A DNA stretch of 64,000 bases from positions 186,001 to 250,000 of the forward strand of contig NZ_MZMU01000002.1 in NCBI RefSeq assembly GCF_004123835.1. The letters are read 5' to 3'. This DNA comes from Rhizobium leguminosarum. Lineage in GTDB: Bacteria; Pseudomonadota; Alphaproteobacteria; Rhizobiales; Rhizobiaceae. Within the stretch, counting starts at the first letter, position 1. Each line of letters begins with the position of its first letter. Below, piece by piece: positions 1 to 8,850 of the stretch. Both the position numbers and the translations under genes were made by a program. Under the pieces are notes generated by a model that saw only the letters and a list, made by a program, of their open reading frames with translations, did not search any database and was not told the origin of the DNA.

Positions 1-20
1 CCATCCCAAAGGAGGCCAGG

Positions 21-1355
21 ATGGACCAGCTCAGCAAAACGAACGCGCCCGTACTCGAAAATTTCTGGATGCCGTTCACCGCGAACCGGCAATTCAAGGC
101 CACGCCGCGCCTTCTGGCAGCCGCAGACGATATGTACTACACCGACATCGATGGAAATCGGGTTCTTGACGGCACGGCCGGGCTCTGGTGCTGCAACGCC
201 GGCCACGGCCGCAAGAAGATTTCCCAGGCCGTCGAACGACAGCTTGCAACGCTGGATTATGCGCCAACCTTTCAGATGGGGCATCCGATCGCCTTCGACT
301 TCGCCTCGAAATTGGCTGCGAACGCCCCGGGCGGCCCAGAGGCCAAGCTCGACAGGATCTTCTTCACCGGCTCGGGCTCGGAATCGGTCGATACGGCGCT
401 CAAGATCGCCATCGCCTATCAGCGGGCGATCGGCCAGGGCACCCGCACGCGGATCATCGGGCGTGAGAAGGGATATCATGGCGTCGGGTTCGGCGGCATT
501 TCCGTCGGCGGTCTCGTCAACAACCGGCGGGTCTTCCCGCAGATACCGGCCGACCATATGCGCCACACGCTCGACATCGGGCGCAACGCGTTTTCAAAGG
601 GGCTCCCCCCGCACGGCGTGGAACTGGCGGACGATCTTGAGCGCCTGGTGCAGTTGCACGGCGCCGAAACCATCGCTGCGGTCATCGTCGAGCCGATGTC
701 GGGATCGGCCGGCGTAGTCCTGCCGCCGAAGGGCTATCTGGAGAAGCTGCGTGCGACGGCCGACAAGCACGGGATTCTGCTGATCTTCGACGAGGTCATC
801 ACCGGCTTCGGGCGCCTCGGCACCCCCTTCGCAACGGATTACTTCGGCGTCGTGCCCGACCTCATCACCACGGCGAAGGGCATCACCAACGGCACGATCC
901 CGATGGGCGCAGTCTTTGCCAGCAGGAAGGTCTATGACGGCCTGATGGTTGGACCGGAAAACGCGATCGAACTCTTCCATGGCTATACCTATTCCGGCCA
1001 TCCGGTCGCCTGTGCCGCCGGGCTCGCTACTCTGGAGATCTACGAGGAGGAAGGCCTGCTGACGCGCGCATCCGACTTGGCCGAGTACTGGCAGGAGGCC
1101 CTCCATTCACTGAAAGGCCTGCCGTATGTTGTCGACATCCGCAATCTCGGACTGGTCGGCGCAGTCGAACTGGCTTCTCGTGACGGAGCGCCGGGAACCC
1201 GCGCCTACGACATCTTCGTTGACTGCTTCAACAAGGGCCTGCTGATCCGGGTGACCGGCGACATTATCGCCCTCTCCCCGCCGCTCATTATCGAGAAAGA
1301 CCAGATCGACACGATTGTTTCGACACTCGGTGATGCCCTGAAGCGCGCGGCATAG
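21..1355 (+). CDS. omega-amino acid:pyruvate aminotransferase (class III PLP)
   Basis: Class III PLP-dependent aminotransferase of the omega-amino acid (beta-alanine type):pyruvate group, a cytosolic enzyme that moves an amino group from a terminal amine to pyruvate, giving alanine. It has 444 residues, the normal family length. Visible blocks are FWMPFTANRQF near residue 15, GSGSESVDTALK around 117-128 (PLP phosphate site), IFDEVITGFGR around 255-265 (Asp facing the PLP ring) and the PLP lysine in TTAKGITNG at about residue 286. AAAGGAGG at 8-15, five bases before the ATG, fixes the start. It converges on the AraC-type gene. The alanine product could feed the alanine racemase/DadA genes just downstream, which is inference; the real amine donor cannot be read from the sequence. 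Confidence 0.88.
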   Translation: MDQLSKTNAPVLENFWMPFTANRQFKATPRLLAAADDMYYTDIDGNRVLDGTAGLWCCNAGHGRKKISQAVERQLATLDYAPTFQMGHPIAFDFASKLAANAPGGPEAKLDRIFFTGSGSESVDTALKIAIAYQRAIGQGTRTRIIGREKGYHGVGFGGISVGGLVNNRRVFPQIPADHMRHTLDIGRNAFSKGLPPHGVELADDLERLVQLHGAETIAAVIVEPMSGSAGVVLPPKGYLEKLRATADKHGILLIFDEVITGFGRLGTPFATDYFGVVPDLITTAKGITNGTIPMGAVFASRKVYDGLMVGPENAIELFHGYTYSGHPVACAAGLATLEIYEEEGLLTRASDLAEYWQEALHSLKGLPYVVDIRNLGLVGAVELASRDGAPGTRAYDIFVDCFNKGLLIRVTGDIIALSPPLIIEKDQIDTIVSTLGDALKRAA

Positions 1356-1377
1356 ATCCGCATCCCGCGTTCTGCTC

Positions 1378-1413
1378 CCGTCGACGATCGGACGTCTGGT
1401 CCATCGTCGACGG
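1378..1413. terminator. inverted repeat between convergent genes
   Basis: A perfect 11-bp inverted repeat (CCGTCGACGAT at 1378-1388 and its complement at 1403-1413, 14-base loop) lies between the convergent aminotransferase and AraC-type genes. Position suggests a bidirectional terminator, but no T-run follows on either strand, so Rho-independent function is uncertain. Confidence 0.45.
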
Positions 1414-1439
1414 AACCATCCGGCACACCGAGACGGAGC

Positions 1440-2462
1440 TCAGCGTTTCAAGGTCTGTGACGGCAACTGGCCGAAGCGTTTCCTGTATTCTGCTGCAAAC
1501 CGCCCCAGATGCGTAAATCCCCATCTGAGCGCGACGTCGGCGATGCCCTGCTTCGCGTCAGACTCGAGCAAATCGCGATGGGCGGCAACCATCCGAAGTT
1601 CATGCAGGTAGGCCATCGGGGTCGTACCCCTGAACTGCCGGAAACCCTGTTGCAAAGTCCGAACGCTTACCTTGGCTGCCATCGCGATATCGTTGAGCGA
1701 AATCGGCTCAGCGATGTGTTCCTCCATGAAGTCGATGGCCCATTTCACATGGCGTGGGGCTGGAGCCGGAGCAGGGAGCGCAAGCTCGTTCGAATAACGA
1801 TGGGGGCAGGTCTCCAGAAGCAGATAGATCGCCGCGTCGCAGAGCGAACCGGCGGCCAGCGGCGAGCGCTGCAGCGGTCCGTTCCCGCTGAGGCCGCGAT
1901 GGAGGCTCGAGACAAGTTGCTGGAATACAAGCCCCGGACCGGTCGTCAGATCGATATGAGGATGAAAATCGATGTCGCCGCTGATCGTTCTTTCGAACAT
2001 ATGCGTCAGGTGGCTGATGATCTTTGCCTGATCGACGAACAGGCCGAAATGTCGGCGTGGCCCAAACAGGCGAGCCCCCGCGGCACGACCTGCCTCAAGG
2101 ATCGTGCCGCGAGCGGGAACCGAATAGATTTGCTCCCGCATGCCTTCGAAAGATGCGTTCCCTGCCATCGGTAGAAAAACGATCATCCTGTCGCTGGGCG
2201 CCTCCCGCCTGATCAGGATTGTGCCTTCGTAGGTACAGTCGGCTACGGTTACCTGTTCTCCCACGGAGACGAAATTGCAGTGGTATGCAATCGGCATATG
2301 ACCTTCCGCCGCAACCTTGATCGGGGAGTTTGGCGTCGACAATATTTCCGACAGCTGATCCGCGTCTGTTCCGCTGTGCGCCGTTTCCCGAAACAACATG
2401 CTCTGCACCGCCAGCTGTCGGGCGGGGCTGCCATCGTTATGTATATGAGAATTGACGGACAT
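1440..2462 (-). CDS. AraC-family transcriptional regulator
   Basis: Transcription regulator of 340 residues. The C-terminal ~105 residues hold the two helix-turn-helix units of AraC/XylS proteins (ISLNDIAMAAKVSVRTLQQG, then GIADVALRWGFTHLGRFAAE), ending in YRKRFGQLPSQTL, the classic family signature. The N-terminal ~220 residues are an AraC-binding-like effector/dimerisation region of unknown ligand. The start at 2462 is chosen because GAGG lies six bases upstream; an in-frame TTG at 2510 has no ribosome site. It converges with the aminotransferase and lies just downstream of dadA on the same strand (gap about 80 bases), so it could regulate either the aminotransferase or the D-alanine genes; its target is not evident. 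Confidence 0.85.
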   Translation of the reverse strand: MSVNSHIHNDGSPARQLAVQSMLFRETAHSGTDADQLSEILSTPNSPIKVAAEGHMPIAYHCNFVSVGEQVTVADCTYEGTILIRREAPSDRMIVFLPMAGNASFEGMREQIYSVPARGTILEAGRAAGARLFGPRRHFGLFVDQAKIISHLTHMFERTISGDIDFHPHIDLTTGPGLVFQQLVSSLHRGLSGNGPLQRSPLAAGSLCDAAIYLLLETCPHRYSNELALPAPAPAPRHVKWAIDFMEEHIAEPISLNDIAMAAKVSVRTLQQGFRQFRGTTPMAYLHELRMVAAHRDLLESDAKQGIADVALRWGFTHLGRFAAEYRKRFGQLPSQTLKR

Positions 2463-2544
2463 TCGTGGCCTCGAAAGACGATTTACACAAGTGATAATGG
2501 ATTTGTGCAATCATGTTCATCTCTTTTTTGCGTTGCCAGGGCGG

Positions 2545-3795
2545 TCAGCGGTAGCGGCTGATGGCGAGATCCGTCACGTCGATTTCCGGCCGGCCGCCGC
2601 TGACGAGATCGCCGATGAGCCGGGCCGAACCGGTGCTCATGGTCCAGCCGAGCGTGCCGTGACCGGTATTGAGGAAGAGGCCGGCGACCTTTGTCGCGCC
2701 GATGACCGGCGTGCCATCCGGCGTCATTGGCCGCAGGCCAGACCAGAAGGAGGCCTTGGAAATATCGCCGCCGGGGAAGAGATCGGTGACCGAATGTTCC
2801 AGCGTGCTGCGGCGGGCCAGGCCGAGATCATTGGTGTAGCCTGATATTTCAGCCATGCCGCCGACGCGGATGCGGTCACCGAGCCGGGTGATCGCAATCT
2901 TGTAGGTCTCGTCCATGACGGTCGATTCCGGCGCGCGTGACGCATCGGTGATCGGGATGGTGAGCGAATAGCCCTTGACGGGATAGACCGGCAGCCTGAT
3001 GCCGAGCGGCTTGAGCAGCAGCGGCGAATAGCTGCCGAGCGCAACCACCACCGCCTCCGCGCTCATCCGCTCACGATCGGTGATGACCCCGCGCACCCGG
3101 CCGGCCTCGACATCCAGCGCCTTGATCGTCGTCCCGTAAGCGAAGCGGACGCCGAGCGCCTCGGCCTTGGCAGCCAGCGCATTGGTGAACTTGAAGCAGT
3201 CGCCGGTCTCGTCTTTCGGCGTCAGCAGACCGCCGACAATCTTCTCGCGCACGTGCTTGAGCGCCGGTTCGAAGCGGATGCAGCCGTCCCGGTCCAGCAC
3301 CTCATAGGGAATGCCGTCGGCAGCCAGCGCTTTGACATCCTTTGCCGAGGCCTCCAGCTGCTGCTGCGTGCGGAAAAGCTGCAGGGTCCCCTGCATGCGT
3401 TCGTCATAGGCGATGCCGGCCTCGGCGCGAAGATCGGCCAGCGCGATGCGGCTGTAATCGGCAAGGCGCAGCATGCGGCTCTTGTTGATCGCGTAGCGCT
3501 CGGAGGTGCAGTTCGACAGCATCCTGGCCATCCAGGAGAGCATGGCCATATCGAGTTTCGGTCGCAGGACGAGCGGCGCATGTTTCATGAACAGCCATTT
3601 CATGGCCTTCATGGGAATGCCGGGCGCTGCCCATGGCGAGCAATAGCCGAAGGAGACTTCGCCGGCATTGGCAAAGCTCGTCTCCAGCGCCGGACCCGAC
3701 TGCCGGTCGACGACCGTGACCTCATGGCCGGCCTTGGCCAGTTGATAAGCGGATGTGACGCCGACGATGCCGGCTCCTAGAACGATGACCTTCAT
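2545..3795 (-). CDS. dadA: D-amino-acid dehydrogenase small subunit
   Basis: FAD-dependent D-amino-acid dehydrogenase of the DadA type: oxidises D-alanine and other D-amino acids to the 2-oxo acid plus ammonia, passing electrons to the membrane quinone pool. 416 residues, as expected for DadA. The N-terminus [14 protein letters not shown] is the Rossmann dinucleotide-binding motif of the DAO fold, followed by the FAD-binding acidic end ([15 protein letters not shown]); the C-terminus has the FAD-contact motif [12 protein letters not shown]. It lies 29 bases downstream of the alanine racemase gene, so alr-dadA form an operon that racemises L-alanine and oxidises the D form, opposite the Lrp-type regulator. 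The start ATG has GGGAA upstream. Confidence 0.92.
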   Translation of the reverse strand: MKVIVLGAGIVGVTSAYQLAKAGHEVTVVDRQSGPALETSFANAGEVSFGYCSPWAAPGIPMKAMKWLFMKHAPLVLRPKLDMAMLSWMARMLSNCTSERYAINKSRMLRLADYSRIALADLRAEAGIAYDERMQGTLQLFRTQQQLEASAKDVKALAADGIPYEVLDRDGCIRFEPALKHVREKIVGGLLTPKDETGDCFKFTNALAAKAEALGVRFAYGTTIKALDVEAGRVRGVITDRERMSAEAVVVALGSYSPLLLKPLGIRLPVYPVKGYSLTIPITDASRAPESTVMDETYKIAITRLGDRIRVGGMAEISGYTNDLGLARRSTLEHSVTDLFPGGDISKASFWSGLRPMTPDGTPVIGATKVAGLFLNTGHGTLGWTMSTGSARLIGDLVSGGRPEIDVTDLAISRYR

Positions 3796-3824
3796 GATGT
3801 TCCCAATAATGGAGCCGCCGGCTC

Positions 3825-4958
3825 TCAGCGATATTGCCTGTCGTAACGATCGCCCAGGCCGGTTAGGATTTCGTAAGAAATGGTGCCGGCGTCGCGGGCA
3901 ACGTCTTCGAGCGTCTGATGGCGGCCAAGCACTTCGACAAGACTGCCGAAGGTCAGAGCCCCTTCAGGCAGTGCTGATATGTCGACGGTCGCGCTGTCCA
4001 TCGACACGCGGCCGACGATCGGCAGGCGGATGCCCTTGAAATAGACGGCGCCGCGGTCGCTGAGGCACCGCGGCAGGCCATCGGCATAGCCGGCGGCAAT
4101 GGTGGCGAGACGTGTTTCCCGTTGCGTCACATGCGCGCCGCCATAACCGACTTTCGCCCCCGCCGGCACGGTGCGCGTCTGCACGACGGCGACATTGAGG
4201 CTGACAACCGGCTCCATCGGGTTCTTCTCGCCGGCGTTTGGAGCGCCGCCATAAAGCGCGATGCCGGGGCGGGCGAGCACGCCGTGATAGGCGTCGCCCA
4301 GGAAAACGCCGCCGGAATTGGCAACGGAAATATCAAAGCCCGGAAATTCGTCGGCGATGCGGGACATCTCGGCAAACTGCTCGCCGTTCTGTTTGCTGTC
4401 CATGTCATCGGCCGAAGCCAGATGGCTCATGATGAAGAGGATTTCGACATTGCTGCCATCGCGAAGAGCCGCCGCCAGCTCCGCCCTTTCCTCCTCGGGA
4501 AAACCGAGCCGCGACATGCCGGTGTCGAATTGCAGGACGGCGGGCAGGCAGCGCTTCAGAATGCGCGCAGCCGCTGACCACTGCCGCCACTGCGCCAGCG
4601 AATTGAGAACCGGGACGATGCCCATCTCGGCGCAGGCGATCTCGTTACCCGGCTGCAAGCCGTTCAGCACGAAAATCTGGGCGTCGTGCGCAAGGGCCGG
4701 CCGGAGCCTCAAGGCCTCGACAAATTGGGCGACGAAAAAATGCCTGCAACCTTCGCCGTAGAGCGTTCTTCCGACCCGGTCAGCGCCAAGGCCATAGGCA
4801 TCGGCCTTGACGACGGCCCCTGTACGGACCGGCGCCAGCATCGATACGAGCTTGCGATAGTTACGGCCGAGGGCGGCAAGATCGATCGTCAGATAGCCCG
4901 TGGCTCCCTGCGTGGTCGTCGCAGTGCGTGTGCGGGAAACCAAAATATCGCTATCCAT
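3825..4958 (-). CDS. dadX: alanine racemase (catabolic, DadX type)
   Basis: PLP-dependent alanine racemase interconverting L- and D-alanine. 377 residues from the ATG at 4958, which has GAGGGG five bases upstream; a GTG at 4964 is a possible alternative start. The PLP lysine lies in [12 protein letters not shown] (about residue 51), and the C-terminal beta domain carries VGYGGAH and the RVSMDS motif near residue 310 with the Met-Asp-x-x pattern of the second subunit's active-site contribution. The operon with dadA and the divergent Lrp-like regulator is the arrangement known for the catabolic racemase (DadX) rather than the cell-wall housekeeping Alr, so the symbol is assigned by context. Confidence 0.88.
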   Translation of the reverse strand: MDSDILVSRTRTATTTQGATGYLTIDLAALGRNYRKLVSMLAPVRTGAVVKADAYGLGADRVGRTLYGEGCRHFFVAQFVEALRLRPALAHDAQIFVLNGLQPGNEIACAEMGIVPVLNSLAQWRQWSAAARILKRCLPAVLQFDTGMSRLGFPEEERAELAAALRDGSNVEILFIMSHLASADDMDSKQNGEQFAEMSRIADEFPGFDISVANSGGVFLGDAYHGVLARPGIALYGGAPNAGEKNPMEPVVSLNVAVVQTRTVPAGAKVGYGGAHVTQRETRLATIAAGYADGLPRCLSDRGAVYFKGIRLPIVGRVSMDSATVDISALPEGALTFGSLVEVLGRHQTLEDVARDAGTISYEILTGLGDRYDRQYR

Positions 4959-5032
4959 GTCCACCCCTCTTCGATCTCAGGGAGTTTATGAAATAATGAG
5001 CGAAATTGCCGATCATTCAGTAGTTGATTATT

Positions 5033-5060
5033 GCATAATCTGCCTATTATCCGCATAATC
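5033..5060. promoter_or_regulatory. direct repeat, candidate Lrp-type operator
   Basis: The AT-rich 120-base region between the divergent racemase and Lrp-type genes contains GCATAATC twice (5033-5040 and 5053-5060), 20 bases apart, i.e. two helical turns on one face of the DNA. This suits an Lrp/AsnC octamer controlling both dadXA and its own gene. No exact promoter hexamers could be assigned. Confidence 0.4.
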
Positions 5061-5084
5061 GATAAAAATTTGGAATGATCCACT

Positions 5085-5549
5085 ATGCCTGCTCTCGACG
5101 TGATCGATCGCAATATCCTGAGACTGCTGCGCCTCGATGCCCGCATGAGCAATGCCAAGCTCGCCGGCGAGATCGGTCTCTCTCCCTCGGCCTGCCTCAG
5201 GCGCATCAAGATCATGGAAAAATCAGGCGTGATCCGCGGCTATACGGTGCTGGTGGACACCGGCAATGCGGATGAGATGATCGCCGTGATCATCAACATC
5301 ACCCTAGAGCGACAAACGGAGGACTATCTCGACCGCCTCGAGGCGGCGGTTCGCCGGCATCCCGAGATCCGGGAATGTTTTCTGATGACCGGCGGTTCGG
5401 ACTACCTGCTGCGCGTGGAGGTTGCCAATGCCGGCGAGTTCGAGCGGATCCATAAAGAGATCCTGTCGACCTTGCCCGGTGTCCTCAGGATTCATTCCAG
5501 CTTCTCGATCCGCAATGTTCTGGCAACGCGCACGAGGGGCAGGCGCTGA
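5085..5549 (+). CDS. Lrp/AsnC-family regulator of the dad operon
   Basis: Leucine-responsive regulator family protein, 154 residues, the normal size. N-terminal helix-turn-helix: DRNILRLLRLDARMSNAKLA then IGLSPSACLRRIKIMEKSGV, matching the AsnC-type HTH signature; the C-terminal half is the RAM ligand-binding/oligomerisation domain (RHPEIRECFLMTGGSDYLLR). It is divergent from dadXA with a 126-base spacer, the usual layout for DadR-like activators that respond to alanine. The ribosome site is weak (TTGGAATG about 10 bases upstream). Regulation of dadXA is inferred from position. Confidence 0.88.
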   Translation: MPALDVIDRNILRLLRLDARMSNAKLAGEIGLSPSACLRRIKIMEKSGVIRGYTVLVDTGNADEMIAVIINITLERQTEDYLDRLEAAVRRHPEIRECFLMTGGSDYLLRVEVANAGEFERIHKEILSTLPGVLRIHSSFSIRNVLATRTRGRR

Positions 5550-5632
5550 ACCGCGATCATCAAGTCTATATCAATTCGAGCGCCGTGGCCTTGGCGACCG
5601 CGCGGTTTTATTCCCATTCAAAATCCGGGCGA

Positions 5633-6334
5633 CTACCGCGCGAGCGTCTGCCTGATGCCCGTAATCCCGCGGCGCAGGAAGGGGTCGGTGTGGATATAGA
5701 AGAACTGCACACCCTTCTCCAGCCAAGTAGGCAGTTCATCGGCGGTGGCCAGTGTGCCTGCAATCTTGCCTGCAGCGCGGATCTTGTCGACGGCGACCGC
5801 GACCTTCTCCATGACCGCTTCAGGGCGCGGCTCGCCGAAGGGCGGAGCCGGCGGATAGCCCATATTCTGCGAAAGATCGCCAGGTCCGATGAAGAAGACG
5901 TCGATACCATCGACCTTCAGCATCTCGTCGAGATTGTCGATGGCATCCACCGTCTCGATCATCGCCACCACCAGGCGTTTGTCGAAGTCGGACGGAAGAG
6001 CGTAACGGACGGCATCGACGACGGCGCGCGCCTGTTCGGCCGTGTCCACCATCGGGACCATGATGCCGTCAGCTCCCGCATTCAGATACCTGATGATGAT
6101 CGGGCGTTCGTGCGAATGCGGCCGGACGATCGCCGCTCCGCCGACGGACCGGACGATCTGTGCAGTCATGCGCACATCGTCGAAGCTCCAGGTTCCGTGT
6201 TCGCAATCGACGAAGACGGAATCGGCGCCGAGTTCCACCAGCCGGGCTGCCAGCCCCGACGAGGAGTGATGCGGCGTATACATGGTGATCGCCTCGCCGG
6301 CCAACAGCCGGGCGCGCAACTTCGCTCCGTTCAT
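5633..6334 (-). CDS. HpcH/HpaI aldolase family protein
   Basis: Metal-dependent class II aldolase of the HpcH/HpaI (2-dehydro-3-deoxyglucarate / 4-hydroxy-2-oxoheptanedioate) family, a TIM barrel that splits 2-oxo-3-deoxy acids, usually to pyruvate plus an aldehyde. 233 residues. Visible: the catalytic His in VFVDCEHGTW, metal ligand Glu in VAMIETVDAIDN and Asp in FFIGPGDLS, with the MVPMVDTAEQA strand. The start ATG at 6334 has GGGAGG eight bases upstream; longer in-frame extensions run into the preceding gene. Last gene of the minus-strand hyu operon, 16 bases after the SDR, so it probably performs the final C-C cleavage of that pathway. Slightly shorter than most HpaI proteins (about 255). 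The substrate is not evident. Confidence 0.85.
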   Translation of the reverse strand: MNGAKLRARLLAGEAITMYTPHHSSSGLAARLVELGADSVFVDCEHGTWSFDDVRMTAQIVRSVGGAAIVRPHSHERPIIIRYLNAGADGIMVPMVDTAEQARAVVDAVRYALPSDFDKRLVVAMIETVDAIDNLDEMLKVDGIDVFFIGPGDLSQNMGYPPAPPFGEPRPEAVMEKVAVAVDKIRAAGKIAGTLATADELPTWLEKGVQFFYIHTDPFLRRGITGIRQTLAR

Positions 6335-6350
6335 CAATATCCTCCCAATT

Positions 6351-7154
6351 CTATTTTTTCGGCATATCCGGCGTATCGGACGGCGCTCCGACCCAACGCG
6401 CAATTTCGATGTCGGCGGACGTGTCCCGCATGAATGTCGGGCAGATGTGAAGCTCGGGGATCACAGCGCTCTTGTTCAGGCTGGCGCAGAGGACGATCGC
6501 ACGGGCGACGTCATGAGGATCCATCATGACCGCGCGTTCCTCCTCCAGAGGGGGCCGCGCGCGATTGTCCATGATCGGCGTATTCGTCTCGCCGGGCAGG
6601 ATCGTCGTCGCCCGGATCCCCTGATTGCGATAGGTGTTGTGCAGGAAGGTCATGAAGTTCTTCACGCCGGCCTTGGCCGCACCATAGGCCGCTCCACCCA
6701 GCAGGTTGGGGTTGATCACCGCGAGCGACGAGACGGTGATGATCGTTCCCTCGCCCTTGGCGATCATGTCCGGAAGGACTGCCTGGGTCAGGTTGAAGAC
6801 GGCGGTCAGGTTGACGTTGATGGTGGAGGTCCACTCGGCCTCGCTCAGAAAACGCGCGTTCAGCACCTTGCTTGCGCTGCCGGCATTGTTCACCAGGATG
6901 TCGACGGGTCCGACGCTATCCTTGATCCACGTCACGGCCGCGAAGATCTCTTCACGCGTCTCGATATCGAGCGCGCGCGCGACGGCCTTGCCCCCAGCCT
7001 TTTCGATCAAGGCCGCCACCTCGCGCAGCGGCTCGATCCGCCGCCCGGTCAGCACGACGGTGGCGCCGTCCTTTGCCAGCAGCAGAGCGGTTTCGCGACC
7101 GATGCCGGAGCCGGCTCCCGTTACCAGAGCGATTTTTCCTTGAAGAAGTCCCAT
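6351..7154 (-). CDS. SDR-family oxidoreductase
   Basis: Short-chain dehydrogenase/reductase of 267 residues. N-terminal cofactor motif VTGAGSGIGRE, then NNAGSA around residue 90, catalytic Ser in TVSSLAV near 140 and the active-site pair YGAAK near 157. It closely resembles the classical NAD(P)(H)-dependent SDRs that oxidise hydroxy intermediates in catabolic operons. GGGGA precedes the ATG. It sits between hyuB (9-base gap) and the HpcH/HpaI aldolase (16-base gap), so it is translationally tied to both. Its likely role is to oxidise or reduce the product of the HyuAB step before aldolase cleavage; this is inference. Confidence 0.87.
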   Translation of the reverse strand: MGLLQGKIALVTGAGSGIGRETALLLAKDGATVVLTGRRIEPLREVAALIEKAGGKAVARALDIETREEIFAAVTWIKDSVGPVDILVNNAGSASKVLNARFLSEAEWTSTINVNLTAVFNLTQAVLPDMIAKGEGTIITVSSLAVINPNLLGGAAYGAAKAGVKNFMTFLHNTYRNQGIRATTILPGETNTPIMDNRARPPLEEERAVMMDPHDVARAIVLCASLNKSAVIPELHICPTFMRDTSADIEIARWVGAPSDTPDMPKK

Positions 7155-7163
7155 GGTTTTCCC

Positions 7164-8840
7164 CTATTCGGCTGCAGCAGCGATCGGGCCAGAATAGCCG
7201 TAAATTTCCTTCGCAGCCTTCGCCGTGATCAGGTTCTCGGAAAGATCCTGCTCGATGAGTGCAGACGAACGATCGCTCGCAGCTCCCCAACCGCCGCCGC
7301 CTGGCGTCTCGACCTCGAGGCGCTGGCCGGTCTTCAGGACCACCTTGCCCTTCGGGAACTGGGGCTTACCGTCCTTCATGACCTTTCCGGCCGATCCGCT
7401 CTGCCCTTCGACGACGCCGAAGCAGGGATGGCGAACACGCTCGGAAGCGAGGTAGATGTTCATTGGGTTCTTGCCGAGGTTCCGCAGCACGACACGCTGG
7501 CCGAGACCGCCGCGATGTTTGCCTGCTCCGCCGGAGTCCGCGATCAGTTCCTTCCGCTCCGTCAGCACGGGAACGGCAACCTCGAACATCTCGATGGCCG
7601 TTACCTTGCAGTTCGAGGGGAAACTCAGCGTGTCCAGACCGTCGAGCTTTGCGCGCGCGCCCTGCCCGCCATGGAAATTCTGGACGGAGCCATATTGCGT
7701 GCCGTCGTTGCGCTGACCAACGCAATTGGCAGCCCAGATCGGAGCGCCGCCGCTGTCGCCCATGACCTTTTCGGGCACGACGCCTTCGAGCGCCTTGAAG
7801 ATCAGCGAGGGAATGACGTGCCCGATCAGGTTTCGCGAATTGCCCGCCGTCCAGTGTTGCGGATTGAGGATGCAGCCGAGCGGCGCCTCGTCGGTGATCG
7901 GGACGATGCAGCCCTCGTTATTCGGCGTCTCAGGGTCGAGCAGGCATTTCAGAGCATAGACGGAATGGGCGTAACGATAGTTCGTCCGGCAGTTGATCGA
8001 GTGCAGAACCTGGTCGGAGGTGCCGGTGTAATCGACATGGATCGAGTCGTCCTTGATGATCACCGAAGCCTTCAGCGTCACGTCGACATCGTAACCGTCG
8101 AGCAGAACCTCGGCCGCATAGCTGCCGTTCGGCCATTCCCGGATCGCCTTGCGGGTCTGCGCTTCAGAGCGGGAATGAATGGCGGTCGCCAGGCCTTCGA
8201 CGTCGTCGAGACCGTACTCATCCAGGAATTTGACGAGTTCGCGGCCCATGACGTTGTTGGCAGCGATCATCGACTCGAGATCGCCGCGTACTTCGGTCGG
8301 AAGGCGGACCGACGCTTCGATGATGTCGAAGACGTCCTGGTTCGGAACGCCGGCCTTCAGCAGCTTGATAATCGGGAAGCGGATGCCTTCCTCGTAGATA
8401 TCGCTCGCTTCGGAATGGAGCGGGGCGCCGCCGATATCGGGAAGATGGGCGATGGACCCGGCATAGGCGACGACCTTGCCGTTCTTGAAGATCGGCGTGA
8501 TCATCGTGACATCGGGAAGATGGCCGGTGCCGATCTCCGGATCGTTGGTCGCCAGCACGTCGCCTTCTTCGAGCTTGTCTGCCGGGAATTTCGGCAGGAA
8601 ATAGTTCTGGGCCGCGGCCGGGAGCGAGGTAATGAAGACGGGGATCGACCAGGTGCATTGCGCCAGCGCCCGCCCCTTGCTGTCCAGCAGGACGGTGACG
8701 TAATCGTGGTTCTCGCGGACGATCGGCGAGAAAGCCGTCTTGCCGAGGACGTTGTCGGCCTGGTCTGCGATGAAGATCAGGCGGTTCCACATGACCTGAA
8801 GGTTGATCGGGTCGTTGAAATCGGTGGCGGGTTTCGACAT
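7164..8840 (-). CDS. hyuB: hydantoinase B / oxoprolinase-type subunit
   Basis: Beta subunit of the ATP-dependent hydantoinase/5-oxoprolinase family, which with HyuA opens cyclic amides (N-methylhydantoin, 5-oxoproline) or, in the acetophenone-carboxylase branch, carboxylates ketones. 558 residues, the usual HyuB length. Characteristic blocks seen are TFSPIVRENHDY-like KTAFSPIVREN near residue 37, LATNDPEIGTGHLPDV near 97, and the C-terminal GGGWGAASDRS turn. Start supported by AAGGG nine bases upstream; 10 bases downstream of hyuA. Together HyuA and HyuB form the central enzyme of this operon. Which ring or ketone they act on cannot be told from sequence. Confidence 0.9.
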   Translation of the reverse strand: MSKPATDFNDPINLQVMWNRLIFIADQADNVLGKTAFSPIVRENHDYVTVLLDSKGRALAQCTWSIPVFITSLPAAAQNYFLPKFPADKLEEGDVLATNDPEIGTGHLPDVTMITPIFKNGKVVAYAGSIAHLPDIGGAPLHSEASDIYEEGIRFPIIKLLKAGVPNQDVFDIIEASVRLPTEVRGDLESMIAANNVMGRELVKFLDEYGLDDVEGLATAIHSRSEAQTRKAIREWPNGSYAAEVLLDGYDVDVTLKASVIIKDDSIHVDYTGTSDQVLHSINCRTNYRYAHSVYALKCLLDPETPNNEGCIVPITDEAPLGCILNPQHWTAGNSRNLIGHVIPSLIFKALEGVVPEKVMGDSGGAPIWAANCVGQRNDGTQYGSVQNFHGGQGARAKLDGLDTLSFPSNCKVTAIEMFEVAVPVLTERKELIADSGGAGKHRGGLGQRVVLRNLGKNPMNIYLASERVRHPCFGVVEGQSGSAGKVMKDGKPQFPKGKVVLKTGQRLEVETPGGGGWGAASDRSSALIEQDLSENLITAKAAKEIYGYSGPIAAAAE

Positions 8841-8850
8841 CTGAGTACCC

